A stretch of 64,000 nt of DNA from Roseomonas sp. (GTDB lineage: Bacteria; Pseudomonadota; Alphaproteobacteria; Acetobacterales; Acetobacteraceae). Made by a program: the position numbers and the translations under genes. Below the pieces are notes generated by a model, which was given only the letters and a program-made list of their open reading frames with translations, did no database searches and was not told the DNA's origin. Position 1 is the stretch's first letter. Each line of letters begins with the position of its first letter. Location of the stretch: positions 124,001-188,000 of the forward strand of contig JAPSLO010000004.1 in NCBI GenBank assembly GCA_031180725.1. Reading direction: 5' to 3'. Below, piece by piece: positions 40,842 through 51,479 of the stretch.

Positions 40842-42734
40842 TCAGCCGCGCTCCGTCACGCCGCCGGCGAAGCCGTCCACCAGTTCGCGGATGCGCGCGG
40901 GGTCGGACTGCTCCATCACGCGCCGGGCGAAGCGGGCGCAATCGCCGATGTCCAGCGCGCGGATCGCCTGCTTCACGCGCGGGATGGCGCTGGCATTCAT
41001 GGACAGGCAGCGGATGCCAAGCCCGAGCAGCAGCGGCACCAGCCGCGCATTCCCTGCCATCTCGCCGCAGACGGAGACCGGCATGCGCAGCCGCAGCGCG
41101 GCTTCCGTGCTGAACTGCATCAGGCGCAGGACCGCCGGGTGCAGCGGATCGTAGAGATGCGCCACCTCGGCATCGCCGCGATCCACCGCCAGCGTGTACA
41201 TCGCCAGGTCGTTGGTGCCGATGGCGAAGAAATCCGCCTCCAGCGCGATGGCGTCAGCCGCCAGCGCGGCGCCCGGCGTCTCTATCATCGCGCCCAGCTC
41301 GGGCAGCTTCTCGGGCAGCTTCTCGCCGCGGCGGCGGACGCGCTTGGCGACGCGCTCATAGATGTCGCGCGCGGCCTTCACTTCCTCGGGCACCGTCACC
41401 ATCGGCAGCATCACGCGCACTGCGCCATCGGGGGCCTGGCCCGCCACGCGCAGGATGGCGGCGAACTGCGCCTCCAGCAGCTCCGGCCGCTTCAGCAGCA
41501 TGCGGATGCCGCGCAGGCCGAGCGCCGGGTTGGGGCCGGCATGAGTGGGCTCCACGCCTTCGGCCAGCGCCTCCATGTCCTTCTCGCCGCCCCAGTCGAG
41601 GACGCGGATGGTAACGGGATCGCCGTTCATCGCCTCCACGATTGGGGCATAGGCCGCGACCTGGTCGTCCTCGTCGGGCAGGTCCTCGCGGTTCATGAAC
41701 AGGAATTCGGAACGCAGCAGCCCGATGCCCTGCGCGCCGGCCTGGGCGATCAGCGGCAACTCCGCCGGGATCTCCAGATTGGCCAGCAGTTCCACCGCTT
41801 CGCCGTCAGTGGTGACGGCGGGGAGGCGGCGCAGCTTGGCCAGGCGCTGGCGTTCGCGCGCATAGGCAGCGACCTGGTCCTTGGCGGCGGCCAGCGTCGC
41901 CGGCGTGGGGTGCAGCGCGATGCTGCCCGCCGCGCCGTCCAGCACCACCGGATCACCGCGCCGCGCCGCCTCGGTCAGCCCGGCTGCGCCCAGCACCGCC
42001 GGGATGCCCAATGCGCGCAGCATGATGGCGGTGTGGCCATCGGCGCCGCCTTCCTCCGTCGCGACGCCCGCGATGCGCGCGGGATCGAGCAGCGCGGCAT
42101 CGGCGGGCGTCAGCTCCTCCGCCACCAGGACCGCGCCTTCCGGCACATCCTTGAAGCTGCGGAACCCGGAGGAGGTGAGATTGCGCGTCAGCCGGCGCGC
42201 GATCTCCCGCACCTCGCCGGCCCGGCGGCGCAGCCCGGCCTTGTCGTCGTCCTTGGCGGCCAGGATTAGCTCGGCAATCGCATCCGCCTCGTCCGCCACC
42301 GCCGTCTCGGCGGAGAGCAGTCCGGCCTCGATGCGCTTGCGCGCGCCGCGGATCAGGCGGCTGTCGCCCAGCATCAGCGCATAGGCGTCGAGCAGCGGCT
42401 CCAGCTCCTCCTGCGCCTCCTCGGGCAGTACCGAAAGTCGCATCTTGAGCTTTGCCACCTGCTTGCGGCTGGCGGCGACGGCGGCGGCCAGCCGCGCCTT
42501 CTCCTCCTCCACGCGAGCGGGCTCGATGCTGCGGCGCGGCGCCTCGGCGGGGCTTTCGGTGGTGTCGAAGACGGGGCCGATGGCGATGCCCGGCGCCACC
42601 GGGATACCGCGGATCACCACTTCCTTCGCGCGGCGCGGGGCGCTGCGCTTTGCGCCATCCCTCGGCGCGGTGTCCTTCCCGCCCGTATCGGCCGCGCGGG
42701 GTTCGGGCCTGGGGTCGCCCTTCTCAGTCTTCAT
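40842..42734 (-). CDS. ptsI: Phosphoenolpyruvate-protein phosphotransferase (PTS enzyme I)
   Basis: The 630-aa protein autophosphorylates from PEP and passes phosphate to HPr. The active His is in GGADGHTAIMLRALGIP (residue about 235). Other landmarks: LLRSEFLFM, IRVLDWGGEKD, IGTNDLAMYTLAVDRG and the catalytic Cys in VSVCGEMAGN. The N-terminal 40 residues are a charged extension absent from typical 575-aa enzyme I. The start overlaps HPr by 11 bases. No sugar-specific EIIBC genes are present, so this is a regulatory PTS. Confidence 0.93.
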   Translation of the reverse strand: MKTEKGDPRPEPRAADTGGKDTAPRDGAKRSAPRRAKEVVIRGIPVAPGIAIGPVFDTTESPAEAPRRSIEPARVEEEKARLAAAVAASRKQVAKLKMRLSVLPEEAQEELEPLLDAYALMLGDSRLIRGARKRIEAGLLSAETAVADEADAIAELILAAKDDDKAGLRRRAGEVREIARRLTRNLTSSGFRSFKDVPEGAVLVAEELTPADAALLDPARIAGVATEEGGADGHTAIMLRALGIPAVLGAAGLTEAARRGDPVVLDGAAGSIALHPTPATLAAAKDQVAAYARERQRLAKLRRLPAVTTDGEAVELLANLEIPAELPLIAQAGAQGIGLLRSEFLFMNREDLPDEDDQVAAYAPIVEAMNGDPVTIRVLDWGGEKDMEALAEGVEPTHAGPNPALGLRGIRMLLKRPELLEAQFAAILRVAGQAPDGAVRVMLPMVTVPEEVKAARDIYERVAKRVRRRGEKLPEKLPELGAMIETPGAALAADAIALEADFFAIGTNDLAMYTLAVDRGDAEVAHLYDPLHPAVLRLMQFSTEAALRLRMPVSVCGEMAGNARLVPLLLGLGIRCLSMNASAIPRVKQAIRALDIGDCARFARRVMEQSDPARIRELVDGFAGGVTERG

Positions 42735-43116
42735 GGAAGCCGGCCTCGACCAGGCCGGCGACCGCCTCGAGCGCTTCCTTGGCGTCCCAGCCTTCGGCCT
42801 CGATCGTAATCTCGCTGCCCTGGCCTGCGCCCAGCATCATCAGACCCATGATGGAGCAGGCGGGCACGGTCTGGCCATGGCGCGAGACACTGATGCAGGC
42901 GGAGAAGCGCTCCGCCACACCCACCAGTTTCGCCGCCGCGCGGGCATGCAGCCCGCGGCTGTTGGTGATCCTCACGATTCGCTTCATGGCCAGCCCGCCG
43001 GAAGGGTCGCAGCCGCAGGGGCCGGCGTCCAGCGTCATCGCAGGGCTCGAAGAAGATGCGGGGCCGGCCGCGGGAGGCACCCGGGTCTCCCCGGCATCGT
43101 CGGGCCATTCGTTCAT
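42724..43116 (-). CDS. ptsH: Phosphocarrier protein HPr, with N-terminal extension
   Basis: The 130-aa protein contains a full HPr domain from about residue 44 (MKRIVRITNSRGLHARAAAK). GLHARAA holds the phospho-His and the later CSIMGLMMLGA the regulatory Ser that HprK phosphorylates. The first 43 residues (MNEWPDDAGETRVPPAA, acidic, Pro-rich) are an extra segment. ATG 43116 has a strong AGGGAGGA 5 nt upstream and overlaps the EIIA stop, so the long form is favoured. An internal start at 42987 would give the standard 87-aa HPr; both forms may exist. Confidence 0.88.
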   Translation of the reverse strand: MNEWPDDAGETRVPPAAGPASSSSPAMTLDAGPCGCDPSGGLAMKRIVRITNSRGLHARAAAKLVGVAERFSACISVSRHGQTVPACSIMGLMMLGAGQGSEITIEAEGWDAKEALEAVAGLVEAGFHED

Positions 43117-43559
43117 GGCGTCCTCCCTGGGCCATTGCCGCCGGCAGAACCGTTCGGCTTTGGCAGTTCTGGCATGTCGGCGGCGCTAGCGATGTATTTG
43201 CGCCCTGCGGCGGTGGCCATGCTTACCGCCTCAGCCAGCGGCTCGGTGCCGCGGATCTTCGCCAGCTTGATGAGGAGCGGCAGGTTCACCCCGGCGATCA
43301 TCTCAACTCGGCGGTGATCGCAGAGCTGGAAGGCCAGGTTGGAGGGCGTGCCGCCCAGGATGTCGGTCAGCACCACGACGCCGTCGCCCTGATCCACCTG
43401 GCCGATGGAGGCGCGGATGTCTTCGCGCCGGGCGTCCATCTTGTCCTCGGGGAAGATGCAGACGGTGGCGACCGCCGCCTGCGGGCCGACGACATGTTCC
43501 ATCGCCGCGCGCAGCTCCTCGGCCAGACGACCGTGGGTGACCAGGACCAAGCCGATCAT
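43113..43559 (-). CDS. PTS EIIA component of the mannose family
   Basis: The 148-aa protein has the family start MIGLVLVTHGRLAEEL, with His9 as the phosphorylated residue, and CIFPEDKMDARREDIR, LTDILGGTPSNLA. It is linked to RapZ, HPr and HprK with 4-nt overlap with HPr. In other alphaproteobacteria this EIIA-Man controls two-component signalling and carbon/nitrogen use rather than sugar transport. The last 20 residues (KPNGSAGGNGPG) look unstructured. Confidence 0.9.
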   Translation of the reverse strand: MIGLVLVTHGRLAEELRAAMEHVVGPQAAVATVCIFPEDKMDARREDIRASIGQVDQGDGVVVLTDILGGTPSNLAFQLCDHRRVEMIAGVNLPLLIKLAKIRGTEPLAEAVSMATAAGRKYIASAADMPELPKPNGSAGGNGPGRTP

Positions 43560-43635
43560 GGTTTTCGGGCTGCGCCCTGCATCGGCGTTGTCCTACGGGC
43601 GCGCCGGGCGCGCCGCAATGTCGTGCAACAGACAG

Positions 43636-44562
43636 TCATGGTGAACGAGCCAGGGCCTCCCGCCCCGCGAGGGATATGCCGCCAGTCTCGCCCGCGGCCA
43701 TGGGCAGTTCGCGATGGATCACTTCCACCCGCCAACCCTCAGCCCTCAGATGGGCGGCCGTCCTCTCCACCACAAGCACGGATCGGTGCCGGCCGCCGGT
43801 ACAGCCGAAAGCCAGGGTCAGATACTTCTTCCCCTCCGCCACATAGCGCGGCAACAGCAGGTCCAGCAGGCCAGTCATGCGCGCCCAGAAGGGGGCGAAG
43901 TCGGGGTCCGCCTCCACGAAGGCCGCCACCGGCGGATCCTGGCCGGTCAGCGGCTTCAGCACCGGGTCGTAGTGCGGGTTGCGCAGGAAGCGCATGTCCA
44001 GCACCAGATCCGCCTCGCGCGGCAGCCCCTTCGGGTAGGCGAAGGAGAGGATGGCGATGTCCAGCCCGGCATGGCCACCGGGGCGGAACCGTCGTTCGAT
44101 CATCTGCCGCAGCGCCGGCAGCGGCAGGTCGGAGGTGTCCACCAGCAGGTCGGCCGCCTCGCGCAGCGGCGCCAGCAAAGCGGCTTCCCGCGCGATACCT
44201 TCCGACACCCGGCTGCCCAGCGATCCGCCAGGCGCCAGCGGGTGTCGGCGCCGCGTTTCCGAATAGCGGCGCAACAGCACCGCCTCGTCCGCTGCGGCGA
44301 AGACCAGGGTCGTGGCGATGTCGGCGCGCAGCCGCAGCCGTTCCAGCGCGTGGAGCACATCCCCCGTCTCGAAGCCCCGCGAGCGGGCATCCACTCCGAT
44401 GGCCAGCGGCGTGTCGGCATCGCCGACCAGCTCCTCCAATATCGTGAGCGGCGGGTTGTCCACCGTCTCGAATCCCAGATCCTCCAGCGTGCGCAGGATG
44501 GAGGACTTGCCGGCGCCGGAAAGGCCGGAGACGAGCACGACGGGACGCGGTGTCGGGCCCAT
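43636..44562 (-). CDS. rapZ: RNase adapter protein / NTP-binding protein RapZ
   Basis: The 308-aa protein has Walker A LVSGLSGAGKSSILRTLEDL (residues about 10-30), a Walker B-like region and the C-terminal domain with DMRFLRNPHYDPVLKPLTG and LTLAFGCTGGRHRSVLVVER, the conserved RapZ ligand pocket. In Escherichia coli RapZ presents GlmZ sRNA to RNase E and controls GlmS; in alphaproteobacteria the gene sits with hprK and PTS genes, as here. It overlaps hprK only by adjacency (6-nt gap). Confidence 0.93.
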   Translation of the reverse strand: MGPTPRPVVLVSGLSGAGKSSILRTLEDLGFETVDNPPLTILEELVGDADTPLAIGVDARSRGFETGDVLHALERLRLRADIATTLVFAAADEAVLLRRYSETRRRHPLAPGGSLGSRVSEGIAREAALLAPLREAADLLVDTSDLPLPALRQMIERRFRPGGHAGLDIAILSFAYPKGLPREADLVLDMRFLRNPHYDPVLKPLTGQDPPVAAFVEADPDFAPFWARMTGLLDLLLPRYVAEGKKYLTLAFGCTGGRHRSVLVVERTAAHLRAEGWRVEVIHRELPMAAGETGGISLAGREALARSP

Positions 44563-44568
44563 GCGGGA

Positions 44569-45036
44569 TCAGGCTCCGCCGGCGTCCGGGAAGGCGCCGG
44601 CCACCATCCGGGCGCGGCCGCAGGCGGCCTCCAGTGCCAGCGCCAGCTTCTCGGGCGTCGCAGCCTGCTGCCCGGACAAGGCGATGCGCGGCAGGGCGCG
44701 GCCATGCGCCTCGAAGCGGCGCGGTTCGGGCAGGCGGGGCGGGACTTCGCCGGGCGGCAGCAGATCCAGCACCAGGCGCAGCCGGGCGGGCGCTTCCACC
44801 GGCAGGTCTCGGAACAAGCCAACGCCGCGCACTTCCAGCATGCCGTGGAGCGGCGCGGGCGGGCTGGCCAGCAGCGCGCCATCGGGGGCGGCCGCGAGTT
44901 CCACCTGGTCGTCGGCCACCAGCTGCCAACCGCGATCCATCAGGCGCAGGACAAGCTCCGATTTCCCGGCGCCCGCAGGACCGAGGATCAGCACGCCATC
45001 GCCGCGTCGTGCAGCACATGAGGCGTGGAGTGGCAT
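44569..45036 (-). CDS. hprK: HPr kinase/phosphorylase, short alphaproteobacterial form
   Basis: The 155-aa protein is the C-terminal kinase domain only: MPLHASCAARRGDGVLILGP, Walker A GPAGAGKSELVLRLMDRG and HprK signature LVADDQVEL, with MLEVRGVGLFRDL. Alphaproteobacterial HprK lacks the N-terminal domain found in Firmicutes. It phosphorylates the Ser of HPr. ATG 45036 is chosen by homology to other short forms; further upstream in-frame codons would add non-conserved residues. First gene of hprK-rapZ-EIIA-ptsH-ptsI. Confidence 0.9.
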   Translation of the reverse strand: MPLHASCAARRGDGVLILGPAGAGKSELVLRLMDRGWQLVADDQVELAAAPDGALLASPPAPLHGMLEVRGVGLFRDLPVEAPARLRLVLDLLPPGEVPPRLPEPRRFEAHGRALPRIALSGQQAATPEKLALALEAACGRARMVAGAFPDAGGA

Positions 45037-45215
45037 CCAGACGGGGGACCCCCAGTCACAAATCGGGCGGGACGATGGCAGAAACGCGGCCAGGGTTAAA
45101 GGGTGCCCATTCCGCCGCCGAATCGCGACGGAGCTTGAGGATGCCAGCGCAACCATCGGAAGGCGCAAGCAATACAGCCGGGGCAGGCTGGCGGGGTGCT
45201 CAAGGAGAATTTGCT

Positions 45216-45689
45216 GTGACCTCGTTCCGCTGTGTCGCCATGCCGACAGAAACCGCCGGCCGCTTCCGTTCCACCGGCCTGGATGATCGAGGCGAGCCCG
45301 TGCACCGGCGGGTGGTGGAGGTTCCTGGCTCCCCCTGTCGCCACTGCCTGCGCCTCGGCCGCCCCGGAGAGACAATGCTGCTGGCAAGCTGGGACCTGCC
45401 GCGACCGTCCGGTGTGTACTGGACCCCAAGTCCGATTTTCCTGCACGCCGAAGCCTGCCCTCGCTTCACGGCAGAGAACGAGATCCCGGAGACGGTGCTG
45501 GCGAATCCGCTGGTCTCGGTCCGCTCCTACGACGCGGCGGAGATGTGCCTCTACGATCTCGGCCAGGTCTGCGCCGGGGAGGAAGTAAGCGCTCCTTTGA
45601 TGCGCGCGCTGGAAGACCCGCGCACGCGCTTCGTGAACATCCACACGGCGCGGCCCGGCTGTTGGCTGGCGGGAGTGGAGCGGATCTGA
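45216..45689 (+). CDS. DUF1203 domain-containing protein
   Basis: The 157-aa protein has the DUF1203 pattern: SPCRHCLRLGRPGETMLLAS, WTPSPIFLHAEACPRF, LVSVRSYDAAEM and FVNIHTARPGCWLAGVE. GTG 45216 is taken as start because AAGGAGA (45202-45208) lies 7 nt upstream; ATG 45240 is the alternative. Two CxxC-like cysteines and histidines suggest a metal site, but the function of DUF1203 is unknown. It is divergent from hprK. Confidence 0.8.
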   Translation: MTSFRCVAMPTETAGRFRSTGLDDRGEPVHRRVVEVPGSPCRHCLRLGRPGETMLLASWDLPRPSGVYWTPSPIFLHAEACPRFTAENEIPETVLANPLVSVRSYDAAEMCLYDLGQVCAGEEVSAPLMRALEDPRTRFVNIHTARPGCWLAGVERI

Positions 45690-45699
45690 GCCGCGGCGC

Positions 45700-46209
45700 T
45701 CAGCCCGGGGCCGGCCGACGGCGATGGAACAGGAAGCGGTCCATCTCCGGCAGGCAGCGGTCCCGGGTGAAGCCGGCCTGTTCCAGCACGCGGCGGCTGG
45801 CGGTATTCGCCGGATGAGCAAAGGCCCGCACCTCCGGCAGGGCGAGCCCGTCGGCCACTGCCAGGGCCGCAGCCAGAAGTTCCGAGGCCAGGCCGCGCCC
45901 CCAGACAGCGGGATGAAAGAAGTAGCCGACCTCCACCCCCCAGCCGGGCTCGAAGGGGTCCTCGTAGAGCCCGCCCCAGCCGATGATCCGCCCATGCACC
46001 CGGTCCAGCACTGTCCAGGGAGCGTAGCCATCGCGGCGGCGGCGCCGTTCATGCACCGCCACGCGGCGGCGGCAGCTCCGTAGGTCGGCGTCGACATGAG
46101 TGTGCCGCATGGCGATGGGATCGCCGAGGAAAGCGAAGAGCGCCAGCACATCCGCCAGGCGCGGCGGGCGCAGCAACAGCCTCTCGGTTTCCACCTGCAT
46201 GTCGCCCAT
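45700..46209 (-). CDS. GNAT family N-acetyltransferase (RimJ-like)
   Basis: The 169-aa protein starts MQVETERLLLRPPRLADVLAL, typical of the RimJ/RimL branch. The acetyl-CoA P-loop is in HPAVWGRGLASELLAAAL (Gln/Arg-x-x-Gly-x-Gly/Ala variant), with ANTASRRVLEQAGF as the C-terminal landmark. The substrate, either a protein N-terminus or a small molecule, is not identified. It is convergent with the DUF1203 gene (10-bp gap). The start may be Met 46200. Confidence 0.82.
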   Translation of the reverse strand: MGDMQVETERLLLRPPRLADVLALFAFLGDPIAMRHTHVDADLRSCRRRVAVHERRRRRDGYAPWTVLDRVHGRIIGWGGLYEDPFEPGWGVEVGYFFHPAVWGRGLASELLAAALAVADGLALPEVRAFAHPANTASRRVLEQAGFTRDRCLPEMDRFLFHRRRPAPG

Positions 46210-46652
46210 CCTCCTGCTGGCGAGGCGGAAATGTCTAGGCTGGGGCCGCGAGCGCCGCCGGCTTCACAGATGCTTAAGGGTTGCCTGAACCACGCGCAGC
46301 GTGAAAGCCGAGGGGGGAGGACCTGATCTCACATGCGGCCGGAGGATGGCCCGAGGGCCATTGATCTTGTCGAGCAGCTGGAGCCACGAGCGAGATCGTC
46401 GCTCTATCATCTCGGTGCAGGGCGTGCGCAGGATTTGCTGGCCTGTGCACTTGGCTCGCGCAGCGACTGAGCCGGCCGTCTTTCACGCGGTACGTCGGTG
46501 GCAGCGCCGGCCCGCCCTTTTCCTAAGATCAGCCCCTGCGGCTATGGATTGCTTCCCGTCGTGCAACACACATGTTGGCGCGCCCTGGCCGAAGCACGTG
46601 ATCCGGAACTGGCCGAATCATTGATGCGCTCACATGTCTCGCAGGCCTCCTC
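46210..46652. other. 443-bp region with no recognisable gene
   Basis: Several short antisense and sense frames occur but none has a ribosome binding site or a known motif. The region borders the methyltransferase remnant that follows and contains mixed fragments of coding-like sequence (46545-46620, minus-strand 46310-46420). This fits a decayed insertion or deletion scar. Confidence 0.4.
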
Positions 46653-46847
46653 TCTTACCTGCCCTGTTTCCAGGCGCTGCGGCCTATGCTGGCGCCGGGG
46701 GCGATCATCGTGGCGGACAACATGCTGTGGCCGGGCGGCGAGGAGGTGCGGCGCTATGTCGCTGCGCTGCGCGCCACGCCTGGCTTCGAGAGCGTGCTGC
46801 TCCCGGTCGGCTCCGGCCTGGAAATCAGCCGGCACTTCCCGGCCTGA
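46653..46847 (+). pseudogene. C-terminal fragment of an O-methyltransferase-like gene
   Basis: From codon 46653 to TGA 46845-46847 the frame reads YLPCFQALRPMLAPGAIIVA, then DNMLWPGGEEVRRYVAALRA and ends EISRHFPA. This matches the last 65 residues of class I SAM-dependent methyltransferases (the DNxLWxG motif holds the metal-binding Asp-Asn). The upstream two-thirds with motif I is absent, and the frame is closed by a stop at 46599. It is a truncated remnant. Confidence 0.65.
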
Positions 46848-46930
46848 TCCAGGAAAAAGTTCCAAGTGCCCTCTGGCCCTTGGTGCGGGAACTCGAGTGG
46901 GCAAAGCCCCCTCGATGCCTCCTGCCGCCT

Positions 46931-48790
<1,860 letters not shown>

Positions 48791-48844
48791 GGCACGCGGC
48801 AAGGTGACCTCGGACAAGACCAACTCGACAAGGGAAGCAGGGGA

Positions 48845-50179
48845 ATGAGGATGCTTGCGCGCGCCGCGCTGATGGCGATGCCGGCGATCTTGGCGGCCGG
48901 CGCTGCCTTCGCGCAGGAGGACGGGCCGAAGATCGACACCGGCGACGCCTCCTGGATGATGACCAGCTCGGCCATCGTGCTGATGATGACCGTGCCTGGC
49001 CTGGCGCTGTTCTACGCGGGCATGGTCCGCAAGAAGAACGTGCTGGCCACCATGATGCAGTCCTTCTCCATCGCCGCCCTGGTCGGCGTGCTGTGGATGG
49101 TGGTCGGCTACAGCCTCGCCTTCGGCGAGGGCAACGCCTATATCGGCGACCTCTCCCGCCTGCTGATGTCCGGCCTGGCCGAGAACTGGGACAAGCCCTT
49201 CACCCTGGGCAGCGGTGACAGCGCGGTGGCGTTCACCATCCCCGAGAGCATCTTCGCGATGTTCCAGATGACCTTCGCCATCATCACCGCCGCGCTGATC
49301 ACCGGCGCAATCGCGGACCGGATGAAGTTCTCCGCGCTGCTGCTGTTCGTCACGCTGTGGTCCCTGCTGGTCTACTCCCCCGTCGCGCACTGGGTGTGGC
49401 ATCCGAATGGCTGGATCTTCGCGCTGGGCGCGCTGGACTTCGCCGGTGGCACGGTGGTGCACATCAATGCCGGCGTGGCCGGGCTGGTGGCCGCGATCGT
49501 GCTGGGCAAGCGCACGGGCTACGGCAACGAGAACATGGCCCCCTTCAACCTGGGCCTGGCGGTGATTGGCGCCGGCCTGCTGTGGGTGGGCTGGTTCGGC
49601 TTCAACGCGGGCTCCGCGGGCGCCGCCGGCGCGCGTGCGGGCATGGCAATGCTGGTCACCCAGATCGCGGCGGCCGCGGCCGTGCTCTCCTGGCTGGTCG
49701 CGGAATGGGCCACCAAGGGCAAGCCCTCGGTGCTCGGCGCGGTGTCCGGCGCGGTGGCGGGCCTGGTGGCCATCACCCCGGCGGCCGGCTTCGTGCTCCC
49801 TGGCCCCGCGCTGGTGATCGGCGTCATCGCGGGCCTGGCGGGCTTCTGGGGCGCCACTGCCCTGAAGCACTGGTGCGGCTATGACGACAGCCTGGACGCC
49901 TTCGGCGTGCATGGCGTGTGCGGCATCGTCGGCGCGCTGCTGACCGGCGTCTTCGCCTACGGCCCGCTCTCGGCCACCGCCTCCACCCCCGACGGCTACT
50001 CCGGCGGCCTCGACCAGTTCCTGCTGCAGGTCTACGCGGTGGTAGCGGTGTTCATCTTCACCGCGATCGCCAGCTTCATCCTGCTGAAGGTGGTGGACGC
50101 CATCGTCGGTCTGCGCGTGACCGAGGAAGACGAGCGCGAAGGCCTGGACGTGGCGCTGCACGGCGAGCGCCTGGGCTGA
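48845..50179 (+). CDS. amtB: Ammonium transporter AmtB
   Basis: The 444-aa protein has a signal-like leader (MRMLARAALMAMPAILAAG) and then eleven membrane helices. Channel landmarks are ASWMMTSSAIVLMMTVPGLA, the first pore His in GGTVVHINAGVAGLV and the second in DDSLDAFGVHGVCGIVGAL. The conserved motifs of the AMT family are all present. It is co-transcribed with glnK. A strong terminator follows. Confidence 0.95.
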   Translation: MRMLARAALMAMPAILAAGAAFAQEDGPKIDTGDASWMMTSSAIVLMMTVPGLALFYAGMVRKKNVLATMMQSFSIAALVGVLWMVVGYSLAFGEGNAYIGDLSRLLMSGLAENWDKPFTLGSGDSAVAFTIPESIFAMFQMTFAIITAALITGAIADRMKFSALLLFVTLWSLLVYSPVAHWVWHPNGWIFALGALDFAGGTVVHINAGVAGLVAAIVLGKRTGYGNENMAPFNLGLAVIGAGLLWVGWFGFNAGSAGAAGARAGMAMLVTQIAAAAAVLSWLVAEWATKGKPSVLGAVSGAVAGLVAITPAAGFVLPGPALVIGVIAGLAGFWGATALKHWCGYDDSLDAFGVHGVCGIVGALLTGVFAYGPLSATASTPDGYSGGLDQFLLQVYAVVAVFIFTAIASFILLKVVDAIVGLRVTEEDEREGLDVALHGERLG

Positions 50180-50230
50180 ACCTTGATCCAACCGCGGGCG
50201 GGGCGCGAAAGGCCCCGCCCGGCGGAAGCC

Positions 50231-50273
50231 GGAAAGGGCGCGAGGGGGACACCCCTGGCGCCCTTTCCATTTG
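50231..50273 (+). terminator. Intrinsic terminator after amtB
   Basis: ggaaagggcgc (50231-50241) pairs with gcgccctttcc (50258-50268), followed by ATTT. The stem is 11 pairs with an inner gggg/cccc helix in the loop. Confidence 0.75.
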
Positions 50274-50305
50274 CGGCGCCCGGAGCGGCCCGTTACAGCG
50301 CGCCC

Positions 50306-50716
50306 ATGGCATGGATCCCGCCGATCCCCGAGGCGGCGCTTGAGGAACACTTCCTCCGCGCCTCCGGCCCGGGCGGTCAGAACGTCAACAAGGTAGAGAC
50401 GGCGGTGCAGCTGCGCCTGCACCTGGACCGCGCCGGTCTGCCCGACGCGCTGCGCGCGCGCCTGGTGAAACTGGCTGGCCGGCGCGTAACGCTGGAGGGC
50501 GTGCTGGTGATCGAGGCCAGCCGCCACCGCAGCCAGGACCGCAACCGCGCCGAGGCCAGGGAGAAGCTGAACGAACTCCTCGCCCGCGCCGCGGAGCCTC
50601 CACCTCCGCCGCGAAAGAAGACCCGACCCACGAAGGCCAGCATCCAGCGCCGCCTGACCGCCAAAGCCACCCGCGCCCGCGTCAAGGCCGCGCGGTCGCG
50701 GCCGGGAATGGAGTAG
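50306..50716 (+). CDS. arfB: Peptidyl-tRNA hydrolase ArfB (release factor-like)
   Basis: The 136-aa protein contains the catalytic GGQ of class I release factors in ASGPGGQNVNK (residues about 19-29) and a basic C-terminal tail (RKKTRPTKASIQRRLTAKAT) that enters the mRNA channel of stalled ribosomes. It lacks codon-recognition domains, which separates it from PrfA/PrfB. It rescues non-stop complexes. Start ATG 50306 (MAWIPPIPEAAL). Monocistronic. Confidence 0.93.
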   Translation: MAWIPPIPEAALEEHFLRASGPGGQNVNKVETAVQLRLHLDRAGLPDALRARLVKLAGRRVTLEGVLVIEASRHRSQDRNRAEAREKLNELLARAAEPPPPPRKKTRPTKASIQRRLTAKATRARVKAARSRPGME

Positions 50717-50927
50717 GCGCGTGCGTTAGTGGGCTCTGCGGGGGCGTTGCTCCCCGGGCCCCGGCATCAATCGGGCTGGAAAGGGAGGGGACTCCCGGCG
50801 GGCTATGCGATCGCTCGGCGCCCCTTGCCTCTCCGCCCCAAAACTCATGAGGTCCAGGAGGCCACTGCCTCCTGGCGGGGGACCCAGGCGGGCAGAGCCT
50901 CCTGGCGAACCCCACCACCCCCCGCGC

Positions 50928-51479
50928 CTACAGCATCCCGCGCAGCGACAGCATGGTCCAGGCGGCCAGGGTGATGCTGTCCGTGATCTCCCCTTCGCGC
51001 AGCATCCGTTCCACCTCGGCGCGCGCGAAGCGGCGGGAGATCAAGTCCTGTTCCTCGATTTCCGGCCGTGCCGGTCCCGGCGTCAGGCCGGTGGCCAGGA
51101 AGACGCGGAAGCCCTGGCGCATGGTGCCATAGGCCGTGAAGGCACGGCCGCATTCCACCAGCTTGTCGGCGAGGAGGCCGGTTTCCTCGGCCAGTTCATG
51201 GGCAGCGGCCTCGGCCGGGTCGGCATCCGGGCCGCCCCACATGCCCTGGCAGAATTCCCAGTAGCGCGCCCCGACCGGATAGCGGAACTGCTGCACCAGA
51301 TGGATGGAGCCATCCTCCTCCACCGGGACCACCACCACGAAGTCGTCCTTCTCCACCACGCCGTAGATGCCAGAGGAGCCATCGCGGCGACGGATGGTGT
51401 CTTCCCGCACGCGCATCCACCTGTTCCGGTAGACCTCCCGGGTCGCGGTCGCGACGATGTCGGGCAATTGCTTGGTCAC
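50928..51479 (-). CDS. NUDIX hydrolase (ADP-ribose pyrophosphatase-like)
   Basis: The 183-aa protein has a NUDIX box with the core HELAEETGLLAD; the first Glu and the Arg of the classic GX5EX7REUXEEXGU are replaced (Ala and His), but the paired catalytic Glu residues are kept. VVEKDDFVVVVPVEEDGSIHLVQQFRYP precedes it and resembles ADP-sugar pyrophosphatases. GTG 51479 is the likely start because it overlaps the preceding gene's stop (GTGA). Substrate unknown. It lies downstream of a PaiB-like gene. Confidence 0.8.
   Translation of the reverse strand: MTKQLPDIVATATREVYRNRWMRVREDTIRRRDGSSGIYGVVEKDDFVVVVPVEEDGSIHLVQQFRYPVGARYWEFCQGMWGGPDADPAEAAAHELAEETGLLADKLVECGRAFTAYGTMRQGFRVFLATGLTPGPARPEIEEQDLISRRFARAEVERMLREGEITDSITLAAWTMLSLRGML

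Noticed and set aside
39387-42269. A 960-codon plus-strand frame opposite ptsI and neighbours
   Set aside because: It is the antisense shadow of ptsI, the methyltransferase and the small secreted gene; no ribosome binding site and no domain.
50717-50927. Short direct repeats (gcctcctggcg) between arfB and the NUDIX gene
   Set aside because: Only two copies of an 11-mer in a GC-rich gap; not enough to call an element.
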